A stretch of DNA of 64,000 bases from Methylosarcina fibrata AML-C10 (GCF_000372865.1 NZ_KB889965.1:2244990-2308989); one strand, 5' to 3'; numbered from the stretch's first letter, positions 48,115 to 57,242 are shown. Numbers and translations: made by a program. The notes: generated by a model not told the origin, from the letters alone.

Positions 48115-50355
48115 TTATTTTTCCGTCAATTCGATCAAATCCCCACTATGGTTTTCGGCCAGACGCTTCAAATGGAAGGCGGCAAGACCGTCCGAAGGAT
48201 GCCGGGCAAGCAGGTTTCGAAAGGCTTCGACGGCGGTAGGATCGGCTTCGCACATAAGGCGGTAGGCTGCCAGATAGTCGTTTAACTCCGTCTCATCGGT
48301 CAAGCCGGGATCGAGCAACTCGAACACCAACAACGGCTGCGCCTTGCCTTTCAACCGCAACCGCCCGATGGGCCGCACCGGAAAATCGGCACAACCGGCC
48401 AGCGTGGCCTCGGACAGGCACACCGACGTCCCCAGGTATTTGTTGGCGTGTTCCAGACGCGAGGCGGTATTGACGGGATCGCCCAAAGCCCGGTAATCAA
48501 AAAAAGTTCTGCCGCCGAAATTGCCCACAATCACTTCACCGGTATGGACGCCGATCCGCGTTTTGCCGAAGAGTATGCCTCTGGCGTTCAACTTCGCGGC
48601 ATATTCTTCGGCAAAGCGATGCATGGCCAAAGCGCATCGAAGCGCCCGGCACTCATGATCCGGTTGCCGGATAGGCGCGGAAAACAGGATGGCTACGGCA
48701 TCGCCCACGATACGGTCCAGGGTGCCCTGATGAGCAAAAGCAATGGCAATCATTCGGTCCAGATAGCCGTTCAGTACGGCTACCGCTTCGCCGGGATCCA
48801 TGCTTTCCATCAAGCCGGTAAAATCGGTCAGGTCACTGAAAACGAAGCTGCATTTCTGACGGCGCCCGCCCAGTTCCAAAGCGTCGGGGCAGGCGATCAG
48901 ATGATCGACCAGATTGGGCGAGATATAGCGGGCAAAAGCCTGTTTAACCCAGCGCTGCCGGCGCTCGCTGTAAACATGCCGGAAAATGCTGGACATCAGA
49001 TAGACCAAGGCCAGCAGCACCGTCGCCGCCATCGGGTCGAGCAGCAGACGATAGCCGGAAAAGGCTTCCCAGGCGCCGGCCCACAAAAAAACCAATACCA
49101 GCCAAAAGACGCTAAAAGAAAGCAGAGCTCCGGCATTCAAAGCGAGCAGTCCGATGCCCGAGCCGGCTAGAATGACGGTCAGCAACTCCGCTGTTTCGGT
49201 CCAGCCGGGCCGAAGCAAGGGCGTGCCGCTCAACATTTGCTCCAAAGCCTGGGCATGAATTTCGATACCGGGAACGACGTCGCCCAACGGACTGAAGCGC
49301 ATGTCCAGGATGCCTTGCGCCGAAGCCCCGACCAACAGAATGCGCCCCTGCAGGCCGGCCGGATCCACCCGTCCGGACAGGATTTTCCAGGCGGAAATAT
49401 AACGAGTCCTGTCCGGTTTGGCGTAATGAATCCAGATTTCTCCGTTCGGCGCGGTCGGCACGGCAATCCGGCCTATACGGATTTCGCCGATTCCGCATCC
49501 CGGTTCGGAAGCCGAACGGATCGTATAATTGCCGGCGTTTTGAGAGACTCTCAACACTTCAGCGGCCAGCGAAGGAACGACGGCACTCCGGTAACTCAGC
49601 AAAATAGGGACTTTTCGGATGATGCCGTCGGCATCGGCCATAAAATTCAACGCGCCGTTGCCCTGAGCCTTCTTCTCGAACTGCGGCAGCGAGGCTACCA
49701 CGCCGTCAAAACGGGCAAGGCAGGATGCAGGAGAGTTGCCCAGGCTGATAAAGCGCGCCTTGATGGCCGGATTACGCTCTTTGGGAGCGACCGAATGGCT
49801 CAGCGCAAAGCCCAGCACGACTTTGCCGCGGCCGATCACATCGGCCAGCATGTCGTCATGATCGGGCAAAAGGCTCAGCAAACGTCGGTTTTCCGGAGAC
49901 AGCGGCCAAAGCTCCAGCATCGATTTCGGCGACGTGCGGTCGGCTTCCGCAAAAATAACGTCGAGAGCGATCACCGCGGGTTTTGCACTCTGCAATTTCG
50001 ACACCAATTCGGCGAGGCGGCTGCGGGGCCAGGGCCATTGGCCGAGGCGCGCCAGGCTTTCATCGTCGATGTCGATGACGACGACCGATCCGTCCCGGCC
50101 GGTACGGGGCTGCCACCGTTGAAATTGGTCGAAGGCAGCGTTGCGCAGGTACTGGAGGGGAACCGGATACCACAGAAACAGAAAGAAGCAGGCCACCAAC
50201 ATCGCCAACAAAAGCCAAAGTCCGAAGCGCACATTGGGGTAAGCGATCGGCATACCGCCCGGCCGGTTCATCCGTGCCTTTTCAAGCTGACCATGGCCGA
50301 AGGCCGCCGATCGGCCGCCGAAAACTTCGGAATGTCCGGAACGGCGCTCCGCCAT
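48115..50355 (-). CDS. CHASE2-domain adenylate cyclase
   Basis: A 746-residue protein. A TM helix (about 43-65) precedes a periplasmic CHASE2 sensor (about 70-400; VVVIDIDDESLARLGQWPWPR, AVIALDVIFAEADR, GRILLVGASAQGILDMRFSPLG). Three helices (about 400-470) link it to a class III cyclase (about 505-680): FSDLTDFTGLMESM and DRIVGDAVAILF hold the two metal Asp residues, and YRALGDPVNTASRLE the adenine-specifying Asp. The product should be cAMP. The ATG at 50271 (MNRPGGM) is an alternative start with a better ribosome-binding site. It lies 4 bases after the HD-GYP gene stop. Confidence 0.88.
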   Translation of the reverse strand: MAERRSGHSEVFGGRSAAFGHGQLEKARMNRPGGMPIAYPNVRFGLWLLLAMLVACFFLFLWYPVPLQYLRNAAFDQFQRWQPRTGRDGSVVVIDIDDESLARLGQWPWPRSRLAELVSKLQSAKPAVIALDVIFAEADRTSPKSMLELWPLSPENRRLLSLLPDHDDMLADVIGRGKVVLGFALSHSVAPKERNPAIKARFISLGNSPASCLARFDGVVASLPQFEKKAQGNGALNFMADADGIIRKVPILLSYRSAVVPSLAAEVLRVSQNAGNYTIRSASEPGCGIGEIRIGRIAVPTAPNGEIWIHYAKPDRTRYISAWKILSGRVDPAGLQGRILLVGASAQGILDMRFSPLGDVVPGIEIHAQALEQMLSGTPLLRPGWTETAELLTVILAGSGIGLLALNAGALLSFSVFWLVLVFLWAGAWEAFSGYRLLLDPMAATVLLALVYLMSSIFRHVYSERRQRWVKQAFARYISPNLVDHLIACPDALELGGRRQKCSFVFSDLTDFTGLMESMDPGEAVAVLNGYLDRMIAIAFAHQGTLDRIVGDAVAILFSAPIRQPDHECRALRCALAMHRFAEEYAAKLNARGILFGKTRIGVHTGEVIVGNFGGRTFFDYRALGDPVNTASRLEHANKYLGTSVCLSEATLAGCADFPVRPIGRLRLKGKAQPLLVFELLDPGLTDETELNDYLAAYRLMCEADPTAVEAFRNLLARHPSDGLAAFHLKRLAENHSGDLIELTEK

Positions 50356-50359
50356 GCGT

Positions 50360-52567
50360 TCAAGACGATGCTCTCCCTATGGACGGCACGGGCCCCAGAA
50401 AATCGCTGATGTCGACTTCATCGATTTGTTCGGGATCGAGATATTGTTCGGCAAATCTCCGATAGACGCCCGAGGTTAAAAACAGATCGAACAAATCGGG
50501 ATCGATTTGCCGGTTTTTCTTCATGCCGAACAGAATTTTCAAGGACTTGGACAGTTTATAAGGCCCTTTATAAGGGCGGTCGGCGGAGGTCAGCGCCTCG
50601 AAAACGTCGGCAATCGCCATGATTCGGGCGGGTATGGACAGTTCGGCCGCGCTCAGTTTCCGGGGATAGCCCCGTCCGTCCAGCGTTTCATGATGCGTCG
50701 TGGCGTATTCGGGCACGCGCTTCAGATAGTCCGGATACGTCATCTGTTCCAGCATTTTGATGGTTTCGATGATATGTTCGTTGATTTTATAACGATCCTC
50801 GCTAGTCAACGTCCCCCTGAGTATGCTCAGGTTATAAATCTCTCCGTAATTGTAAAGATTCTCCGGAATCGTCATTTTGATGCCGAGGGCGGGATCCGGA
50901 TTTTGCTGGATATTGCGTGGAATGACATGGTAAGGCTTGTCGCTCAATAGAAATTCTTCGGCCGGCAAAGGCGTGACCGATTCATCCCGACGCCGGTTCA
51001 TATCTTCCCAGGAAAGGCCGAGCTTGTCGTCGAAATGGCGCCGCCAGGTTTTTTGAGCAATGCTCCGGATGCGGGCAAGATGTTCGGGGTCCATGGTTTC
51101 TCTGCCGAGATTGCATTCCGCAATAAAGCCGAAATCGTCCAGAAGCCGGTTTTTTTGTTGTTCATAACGCTCATTCGCCGACTGTTCGTCCATCCCGCGC
51201 AGCCGGCTTTTAAGGCATTCGATTTCAGCATCCCGCAACAAGACTTCGAAGCGCATGCGGACTTCGTGGATCCGATTGTAAATCGCATCCAGTTTGGTGG
51301 CCTTTTCAATCACATATTCCGGCGTGGTGACTTTGCCGCAGTCGTGCAGCCAGGCGCCGACGCGAAACTCGAACCATTCGTCTTCGGTTTGAAATTTGAA
51401 ATCGGCCAAAGGTCCCTCGGTCTCGCGGCAGGCGGCTTCGGCCAGCATGATCGCCAACTCCGGCACCCGCACGCAGTGATGGCCGGTATGCGGGCTTTTG
51501 CTGTCCACGGCCGCGGCGATGGTGTGAATGATGTTTTCGGTCGTGGCCTTCTGCCCTTCCACCAGTTGCAGATTGTCCAGGGCAACCGCGGCTTGCGCCG
51601 CCAGGGCTTCCACCAGGACGACAATATCGGGCGGAAAAGGAACGATGGCGCCGGTATCGGGATCTTTGGCATTAAAGAACTGCAAAATGCCGATCACTTT
51701 GCCGTTTCTGGGAGCCATCGGTGCCGTCAGTAAGGACACGGTCCGGTAACCGCTGCGGGCATCGAAATCCCGGGTGCCGCTGCAATCGAACGCCGTTTCC
51801 CGATAGACGTCGTCGATTAAAACCGTCGTTTTGTGAAGAGCGGCAAAAGTGGAAGCGTAGTTTTCGTTGGGCTGGCCCGAGATTTCGTCATACAAGGGAA
51901 TTTCTTCATAAGGCAAATGATCGTCGCGGGTGCGCTCGGTAAAACGGAGGGTATTCTGCGGAGTGACCAAATACATGGTGCCGCCGTCGCAGTTCAGCAA
52001 ACGACGGCCCTCCATCAGGATATGTTTCAATAATTTGGCTCGGCTTCTTTCCACCGACATCATCAGACCGCTGTCGATCAGCATGTCGAGTTTTGCGGTT
52101 CGGGTTCTGATCTCGTTTTCCAAGTTGGCGAGAATGGCCCGGTTGGCTTTGTAAAAACGGCCGAGCATCAAATAGCTGTTGATCCTGAAGAGATGTTTGT
52201 CGGCCTCGAACGGTTTGGTCAGCCAATCGTTCGCCCCTGCCGCCAACGCTGAATTACGCTTGTCTATCGTCCGGGCGCCGTGGATAATCAATACCGGCAT
52301 TTCGAGCGCGGAAAAATGCTCTCTTATGCCTCGGACCACCTCGTTGCCGTCAAGATCCGCCTTATCGACATCAAGCAGAATCAGATCATAGGCCGCATTC
52401 GACAAAGCCGGCATGAGCATCAGCGGATCGTCGAGCAGACGCACTCCCCAATTCCCGGCTGCTTTCTTTAGCGATTTTTGGTAGATCTTGCCATGAATCG
52501 GATCAGTGCAAATCAGCAGGAAGTTTTTTTCAGAGAGAGATTCCACTTGGCCTGGATCTGAGCTCAT
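50360..52567 (-). CDS. Response regulator with GAF and HD-GYP domains
   Basis: A 735-residue protein. REC domain (about 15-130; LILLDVDKADLDGNEVVRGIREH with acceptor Asp, SGAANDW-type end), GAF domain (about 175-340) and HD-GYP output. The HD motif WLHDCGKVTTPEYVIEKATKL is split from HHETLDGRGYPRKL by about 200 residues, a large insertion inside the usual HD-GYP core. Such domains degrade cyclic di-GMP; the insert is a distinctive subgroup feature and could alter activity. The ATG at 52567 is preceded by AGG; an ATG at 52618 gives a longer, less typical N-terminus. Confidence 0.86.
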   Translation of the reverse strand: MSSDPGQVESLSEKNFLLICTDPIHGKIYQKSLKKAAGNWGVRLLDDPLMLMPALSNAAYDLILLDVDKADLDGNEVVRGIREHFSALEMPVLIIHGARTIDKRNSALAAGANDWLTKPFEADKHLFRINSYLMLGRFYKANRAILANLENEIRTRTAKLDMLIDSGLMMSVERSRAKLLKHILMEGRRLLNCDGGTMYLVTPQNTLRFTERTRDDHLPYEEIPLYDEISGQPNENYASTFAALHKTTVLIDDVYRETAFDCSGTRDFDARSGYRTVSLLTAPMAPRNGKVIGILQFFNAKDPDTGAIVPFPPDIVVLVEALAAQAAVALDNLQLVEGQKATTENIIHTIAAAVDSKSPHTGHHCVRVPELAIMLAEAACRETEGPLADFKFQTEDEWFEFRVGAWLHDCGKVTTPEYVIEKATKLDAIYNRIHEVRMRFEVLLRDAEIECLKSRLRGMDEQSANERYEQQKNRLLDDFGFIAECNLGRETMDPEHLARIRSIAQKTWRRHFDDKLGLSWEDMNRRRDESVTPLPAEEFLLSDKPYHVIPRNIQQNPDPALGIKMTIPENLYNYGEIYNLSILRGTLTSEDRYKINEHIIETIKMLEQMTYPDYLKRVPEYATTHHETLDGRGYPRKLSAAELSIPARIMAIADVFEALTSADRPYKGPYKLSKSLKILFGMKKNRQIDPDLFDLFLTSGVYRRFAEQYLDPEQIDEVDISDFLGPVPSIGRASS

Positions 52568-52959
52568 AGAATACCTGGGTCGCGAATGAGAGAAATAGAC
52601 GAAGTTGGCAGAGGCCACTATTGAGATTGCGCTTCACCGGGCCACGTCGGGAAAAATCGGGCCGTCTGCTTTCATTGAAAATACCGGCCGAAGCATCGGT
52701 ACGATTCCAGTAAGTTGAACAATAACATCCTAACAAAAAAACCCATGCCGGTGATTAATATAAAAGATCATGGTTTTTTTTCAATCATAAATCAACTCTT
52801 CCGGAAACCCGAGGCGAAACATCCGCCGCCACTGACCTTGCGATGCTTGCGCCGGTGGCATCAAGACCGGACGCGGTCTAACAATCCATCTTCGGCCGTA
52901 CGGTTTAAAGACGCTCTTTATGCGAAACCGAAGCAGGCAAGGAGCGCGCCGCGTCCTCG
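52568..52959. other. 392-base region without a supported gene
   Basis: Between the divergent-looking end of the OmpA gene and the start of the HD-GYP gene. A short AGACCG/CGGTCT hairpin (52864-52879) occurs after the OmpA gene on the minus strand but lacks a T-tract. Frames in it are shadows or random. No RNA family recognised. Confidence 0.3.
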
Positions 52960-53583
52960 TTATCTGACTGTAACTTCCACCCGGCGGTTGCGCGGCTCGT
53001 CGGTATTATCGGGCGTCGGTACCAGAAGATTCTTTTCCCCGTGCGACTCAACGACGATCTTGTCGGCATCGAGCTTGGCTTCCTTCAGCAAGGATGCAAT
53101 CGACTTCGCCCTGGCCAGGCTTAATTGTTCATTGTCACGAGAATCACCTACGGTGTCGGTGTGGCCGATCACTGAAACGTCGGGCGCCGGGCGGAGACTG
53201 ATTTCCTTGAGGATTTTGGGAAGATCGGCGGCCGACGCCCGGGTTAACGTTGCGCCGCCGCCTTCGAAATACAAATAGAAAGAGACCGGTTTTTTAGGGC
53301 TTGCCGCCAAAGCCTGGCCAAAATCCCGATTGATTTGCTCCTCGCTGACCGTAAACGTTTTTCCCGCTTCGCCTCCGATGGCAGCGCCTTCGCGCGATTT
53401 TTCCAGGACGGTCGTGCCCTCTGCGGTCGCCACCTGCACCTTGCCCACGCGGCCGTCTTCATCAAGAAGCACGACATACGACTGCGAGCAAGCCGAGAGT
53501 CCCAGCACGAGAATTACCGAACATACTCGCCGCTGGCAACGGGACGGATTATCCTTCATGCTGTTCTTGGCCATCCTGTTCAT
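52960..53583 (-). CDS. OmpA-family lipoprotein
   Basis: A 207-residue protein with a lipoprotein signal peptide (VILVLGLSACSQSY, lipobox L-S-A-C near residue 32). The C-terminal half is an OmpA/MotB peptidoglycan-binding domain: DVSVIGHTDTVGDSRDNEQLSLARAKSIASLL and NRRVEVTVR at the end. It would anchor the outer membrane to peptidoglycan. It overlaps the FecR gene by 4 bases and follows it, so the two form an operon. Confidence 0.88.
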   Translation of the reverse strand: MNRMAKNSMKDNPSRCQRRVCSVILVLGLSACSQSYVVLLDEDGRVGKVQVATAEGTTVLEKSREGAAIGGEAGKTFTVSEEQINRDFGQALAASPKKPVSFYLYFEGGGATLTRASAADLPKILKEISLRPAPDVSVIGHTDTVGDSRDNEQLSLARAKSIASLLKEAKLDADKIVVESHGEKNLLVPTPDNTDEPRNRRVEVTVR

Positions 53584-54026
53584 TCCTCCACTTTGACCAG
53601 AAAACGCGTACCCCTGACGCCAATGATTCCCGTCGGCGTTTTTAAAGCGACGGCCTCGGGTTTAAGCCTGGCGATGACGCCGGAAAGATAGTGCAAGGTG
53701 CCCCGGATCATGCTGGCAACCAGCTTCAGATCACCTTTGGCCGGTTTATACAGATAGTCGTCCACAGTCACTTCGGTATCGGCTCCAAGCGACATCACCG
53801 TATTGTCTCTGAACGTTACTCCCATGCTGCCTTCCCTGCCGGTTTTGAGCACACTGCCCAGATAAAACGGAATGCCCGGTACCGCTTTTTGCATGTGTTG
53901 AGAGGTTGACACCGTCGCTTCACCATGAACCGTTTTAACAAATCCGATCGCATCGCTCTGAGCCCCGGCAGTGACGGAACCCGCACAAAATACCAGCAAC
54001 AACCCTAAAAAGATCGATTTCGACAT
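53580..54026 (-). CDS. Exported FecR-domain protein
   Basis: A 148-residue protein: signal peptide (IFLGLLLVFCAGSVTAGA, about 4-21) and one FecR domain (AIGFVKTVHGEATVST, GSVLKTGREGSMGVTFRDNTVMSLG, PTGIIGVRGTRFLV). Such stand-alone exported FecR proteins accompany CHASE2 cyclases and OmpA proteins in many genomes. The start at 54026 has GGGAG at a 6-base spacing; longer in-frame starts add unrelated sequence. It overlaps the OmpA gene downstream by 4 bases. Confidence 0.85.
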   Translation of the reverse strand: MSKSIFLGLLLVFCAGSVTAGAQSDAIGFVKTVHGEATVSTSQHMQKAVPGIPFYLGSVLKTGREGSMGVTFRDNTVMSLGADTEVTVDDYLYKPAKGDLKLVASMIRGTLHYLSGVIARLKPEAVALKTPTGIIGVRGTRFLVKVEE

Positions 54027-54396
54027 GAATTCTCCCTCTGGACATTTTGTGAGTTTCATTAACGAATGCCCTACCGCCGATTCGGTTTCTTCTTCCGCAT
54101 CGTTATCGGATAAGGCATATTTAACTCCAATTCGGCTGATATAGGCAAATGGATTATCCGACTTGCAAGCTGTCTCCTTTCGAGGGACGAGCGGCAGAGC
54201 TCCGGAGCCGGGAGTTCCGGAAACAATCAACATTCGGCAAGGACGGCAACCTTCCGACTTTAAGGCATATTTCCATGATTGATAGGGTATCGGTCTCTTT
54301 ATATCTTTTGCAAAACTGAGGAATGGAAAAATAAAGATCATATCTGGCTTATTTTTTTTGTTGCTATATAATACGCAGCTCACCCAAATATTCGAT
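54027..54396. other. 370-base region between FecR gene and tRNA-Leu
   Basis: No protein gene. A hairpin with a CGAA loop (54179-54195 region, GTCCCT-CGAA-AGG-A-GAC on the minus strand) occurs upstream of the FecR gene and recalls part of a cyclic di-GMP riboswitch, but the conserved flanking sequences are absent, so I do not call one. The promoter of tRNA-Leu must lie near 54360. Confidence 0.3.
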
Positions 54397-54483
54397 GCCT
54401 CGGTGGCGAAATTGGTAGACGCAAGGGACTTAAAATCCCTCGGTGGTAACACCGTGCCGGTTCGACTCCGGCCCGAGGCACCA
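54397..54483 (+). tRNA. tRNA-Leu(UAA)
   Basis: Acceptor arms GCCTCGG...CCGAGGC pair perfectly, with the CCA tail encoded. The anticodon stem-loop GGGA-CTTAAAA-TCCC carries TAA. A long variable arm (CGGTGGTAACACCG) and T-loop GTTCGACTC complete a class II leucine tRNA. It is the likely integration site of the island that follows. Confidence 0.96.
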
Positions 54484-54572
54484 TAAATATCAGTAAGTTA
54501 CAAATAGCGTCTTGACGGATTAAAAAAATCCATTACCATTTTATTACCAATTCTAAAAAGTTTAGGTAATAA

Positions 54573-55538
54573 ATGGCTGCTTTTCGTAAGCTTCCAAATG
54601 GAAAATGGTTTGTTCGTATTCGTCGAACTGGCTATCCTGAGCAATCACAGGCCTTCCCAACCCGACCAGAGGCCGAACTTTGGGCGGCCGAAATTGAATC
54701 CACAATGCTTCGCGGTTCCTTTATCTGCAAGAAGGAAGCCGAACAAACGACCTTGGCTGAGGCTTGGGATCGTTATCTAAGAGAAATAACCCCCACTAAG
54801 AAAGGTGCCAAGCGCGAGCGCTCTCGCATTATGCTGCTCCAAAAAAGCTCGCTCGGCAATCGTTTTTTAGCATCTCTTCGCGGTATTGATATAGCAGCAT
54901 ATCGTGACAGCAGGCTTAAAGAAGTTTCACCCAGAACAGTGCAAGTCGAAATGGCGGCCATTAGTCATTTATACACTATCTGCCGAAAAGAATGGGGTAT
55001 GGAATATCTCACAAACCCGGTAATGTCTGTTCGCTCTCCCAAAGTAAATAACGCACGCGATCGTCGCTTTAACTATGGCGAAGAAGAAGCCATTCGAGAA
55101 CATCTCAATCCCGAAATGAACGCCATCGTAACAATCGCTATCGAAACTGCCATGCGTCGTAGCGAGATAGCGTCTCTTCGATGGGATATGATTCGAGGCC
55201 ATGTGATTACTCTCAAGGAAACCAAGAACGGAGCAGTACGACATGTCCCACTATCGTCAGCAGCAAGGAAAGCCCTAGACACCCTCCCCCGCAGAGAGGA
55301 CGGTCGCGTATTTGGTATTTACATAGACGACATGACTCACCGATTCAAAGCTGCCTGCGATTCAGCGGGGGTGACTGGAATGAGATTTCATGACTTACGT
55401 CATGAAGCAACTAGTCGACTATTCGAGCGTGGTTTTTCTATTATGGAGGTTGCCAGCATAACCGGGCACAAATCACTGACAATGCTTCAGCGTTATACAC
55501 ACATTGCTTCGTCGGATCTTGCCAAACGATTGGGCTAA
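54573..55538 (+). CDS. Tyrosine-type site-specific integrase
   Basis: A 321-residue phage-type recombinase. The N-terminal domain begins MAAFRKLPNGKWFVRIRRTGYP; the C-terminal catalytic domain has ETAMRRSEIASLRWDM (first Arg), HDLRHEATSRLFERG (His-x-x-Arg) and GHKSLTMLQRYTHI (nucleophile Tyr), the complete R-K-H-R-Y set apart from the less visible Lys. It starts 90 bases past the tRNA-Leu gene in the same direction, the usual arrangement for an island integrase. It probably catalyses excision and insertion at that tRNA. Confidence 0.93.
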   Translation: MAAFRKLPNGKWFVRIRRTGYPEQSQAFPTRPEAELWAAEIESTMLRGSFICKKEAEQTTLAEAWDRYLREITPTKKGAKRERSRIMLLQKSSLGNRFLASLRGIDIAAYRDSRLKEVSPRTVQVEMAAISHLYTICRKEWGMEYLTNPVMSVRSPKVNNARDRRFNYGEEEAIREHLNPEMNAIVTIAIETAMRRSEIASLRWDMIRGHVITLKETKNGAVRHVPLSSAARKALDTLPRREDGRVFGIYIDDMTHRFKAACDSAGVTGMRFHDLRHEATSRLFERGFSIMEVASITGHKSLTMLQRYTHIASSDLAKRLG

Positions 55539-55621
55539 AGACCCAAAGCCTTCCTTCCTTTGCAATCCATCTTTTTAATCCAAGCATCGACTGATCTTGC
55601 TTGAATTTTACAGACAGATAG

Positions 55622-56482
55622 CTAAGAGACTTGTTTAAGTTCAAAGGCTTCTGGGGATAGATAACCCAACTTGGAATGAAGCCGTTTGCGATTGTAATAC
55701 ACTTCGATGTATTCGAAGACATGTTGCTTTGCATCGGCTCGCGTTTGTAGCCGCTCACCGTGAATGGCTTCAACCTTGAAGCTGTGGTTCCAGCTTTCCA
55801 TGGCGGCGTTATCGTAGCAGTCGCCTTTCTTGCTCATGCTACAAATCAATTGATGCTGTTTGAGCAGGGCTTGATAGGCTGCCGAACAATACTGGCTGCC
55901 CCGATCCGAATGAACGATGACGTTTTTTGGGCGCTTTCGCCGCCATAATGCCATGGTTAATGCATCGTAAACCAGGCTGGCGGTCATGCGCTCCGCCATG
56001 GCCCAGCCGATGACCTTGCGCGAATACAACTCCAAGACGACGGCCAGATAAAGCCAGCCCTCATCCGTCCAGATGTAGGTAATGTCGGAGACCCATTTCT
56101 GATCGGGCACCGTCGCTTCAAAATCTTGAGCCAAGTGGTTGGGCGCTACGGGCAAGTTGTGATTGCTGTTGGTCGTGGCTTTGTATTTTCGCGCGGCCTT
56201 GGCCCGCCAACCCTTAGATCTCATGATCTTGGCCACGGTATGGCGGCTGATACGATGGCCTTCATCATTGAGACGCTTGGTTATTCGTGGCGAACCGGCG
56301 CGTGCCTTTTCATCGTCGAATACCCGCTTGATCTCATTGGCCATAGCTTCTTGCGATTGCGCTCTTGGCGAGGGCGGGCGTTTTTTCCATTGATAATAGC
56401 CGCTGCGCGAAACTTTAAGACAGCGGCACATCAGCGTGGCTGAAAATTCAGATTCAAGGGATTGCATCATAGCGTACCTCAC
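55622..56482 (-). CDS. IS3-family transposase OrfB (DDE integrase domain)
   Basis: A 286-residue DDE transposase. The HTH-21 N-terminal part contains CRCLKVSRSGYYQW; the catalytic residues are in WVSDITYIWTDEGWLYLAV (first Asp), VIVHSDRGSQYCS (second Asp) and NAAMESWNHSFKVE (Glu). It is expressed as a fusion to OrfA by -1 frameshifting at an A6G heptamer. The gene looks intact. Confidence 0.95.
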   Translation of the reverse strand: MRYAMMQSLESEFSATLMCRCLKVSRSGYYQWKKRPPSPRAQSQEAMANEIKRVFDDEKARAGSPRITKRLNDEGHRISRHTVAKIMRSKGWRAKAARKYKATTNSNHNLPVAPNHLAQDFEATVPDQKWVSDITYIWTDEGWLYLAVVLELYSRKVIGWAMAERMTASLVYDALTMALWRRKRPKNVIVHSDRGSQYCSAAYQALLKQHQLICSMSKKGDCYDNAAMESWNHSFKVEAIHGERLQTRADAKQHVFEYIEVYYNRKRLHSKLGYLSPEAFELKQVS

Positions 56483-56802
56483 CGTGGTTGCTTGGCAAAG
56501 TACGCTGCCGCCTTTTTTAAAAAAGCGACTTCCTCTTCCAGGCGAGCATTTTCCCGTTTAAGCCGCGCAATTTCTGCTTGTTGCAGTTTTTGCTCTTCAA
56601 AGGGCTGACCGGTTTGGTGGCTTTTGGCTTGCCAGCAATACAGCATGGCTTGAGCAATCCCCAAGTCTTTGGCTGCCTTTGGAACGCCGTCTTGCTTTGC
56701 CCGCTCCAAAGCCTGCTCTTTAAACTGGGGCGAATATTTGTTGCGTTTTGGTTGCGTCGTAGCAGATGCTGCTTGATCATTGTTTTTCATAAGACTCCTC
56801 AT
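56479..56802 (-). CDS. IS3-family transposase OrfA (helix-turn-helix)
   Basis: A 107-residue protein with an IS3-type HTH (KYSPQFKEQALERAKQDGVPKAAKDLGI) and a C-terminal leucine-zipper-like coiled coil (AEIARLKRENARLEEEVAFLKKAAAYF). It overlaps OrfB by 4 bases; the slippery A-AAA-AAG heptamer at 56512-56518 lies in frame to make the OrfAB fusion transposase. Confidence 0.93.
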   Translation of the reverse strand: MRSLMKNNDQAASATTQPKRNKYSPQFKEQALERAKQDGVPKAAKDLGIAQAMLYCWQAKSHQTGQPFEEQKLQQAEIARLKRENARLEEEVAFLKKAAAYFAKQPR

Positions 56803-56853
56803 GCATAGAGATTACTCTCTTAACAGAGTGTCTGTGAAATTTTGGCAAGATCA

Positions 56854-57242
56854 TTGCCCGGCGTCGGCAGAAATTTGTACAAATCGACATGCGCCGGACC
56901 GTGGCTAACGCCTTTGCGCAACACATCCACCACGCCGCGCTTGGCGATCTCGCCCTGAATGCGATGCAGAAACTGGCTGCGTTTGATGCCGTCCTGCGCC
57001 AACTCCAAGGTTTCGACAGTCTTGGGCTGGGTGGCCTGCAAAAAGGCCAGCAACTTGACGACATCCAGCGCCACGTCGCGGTTGTAATCGGCGGGCAGGC
57101 CTTGCTGATAGCCGCCGACGCTGTAATAACCCACGCTGGATTGAACCGCGTTATCCGCGGCAACGTCCGGTGTCGGTTGACCGGTGAGATGATTAACGAT
57201 CAGGGCTTCCAGACCTTTTTCGCTGGTGTCGGTGGGTTTCAT
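56854..57242 (-). pseudogene. hsdR: Truncated hsdR: N-terminal fragment of a type I restriction subunit
   Basis: The frame begins MKPTDTSEKGLEALIVNHLTG, continues with YNRDVALDVVKLLAFLQATQPKTVETLE and ends ...LYKFLPTPGN at the edge of the IS3 element, about 129 residues in all. This matches the N-terminus of HsdR, which normally exceeds 900 residues. The nuclease core and the helicase motor are missing. The start overlaps the DUF1016 gene by 4 bases. Sequence beyond the IS does not resume hsdR, so the rest was deleted, not merely interrupted. Confidence 0.85.

Larger units (their letters stand above)
55592..56853 (-). mobile_element. IS3-group insertion sequence, about 1262 bp
   Basis: Ends are inverted: the left begins TGATCTTGCTTGAATTTTAC, the right read inward begins TGATCTTGCCAAAATTTCAC, with further matches through CTAAGAGA/TTAAGAGA. 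The TGATCTT start and the length resemble IS3 itself. No direct target repeat is seen (CGAC on the left, TTGC on the right), which suggests recombination or deletion at one end. The element lies at the cut end of hsdR. Confidence 0.85.

Noticed and set aside
54160-54290. Possible cyclic di-GMP riboswitch upstream of the FecR gene (minus strand)
   Set aside because: A CGAA-loop hairpin and nearby GCCGA look similar, but the conserved GGGCAAACC and ACGCAAAGCC stretches are missing, so the resemblance is weak.
55441-55773. Open frame spanning the left end of the IS3 element and the integrase 3' end
   Set aside because: It runs antisense to the integrase and across the IS boundary and does not resemble HsdR or any known protein.
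55601-56844. TTG as a 3-base target duplication giving a shorter IS (55604-56841)
   Set aside because: The inverted repeats extend outward to TGATCTTGC on both ends, matching IS3, so the TTG pair lies inside the element and is coincidental.
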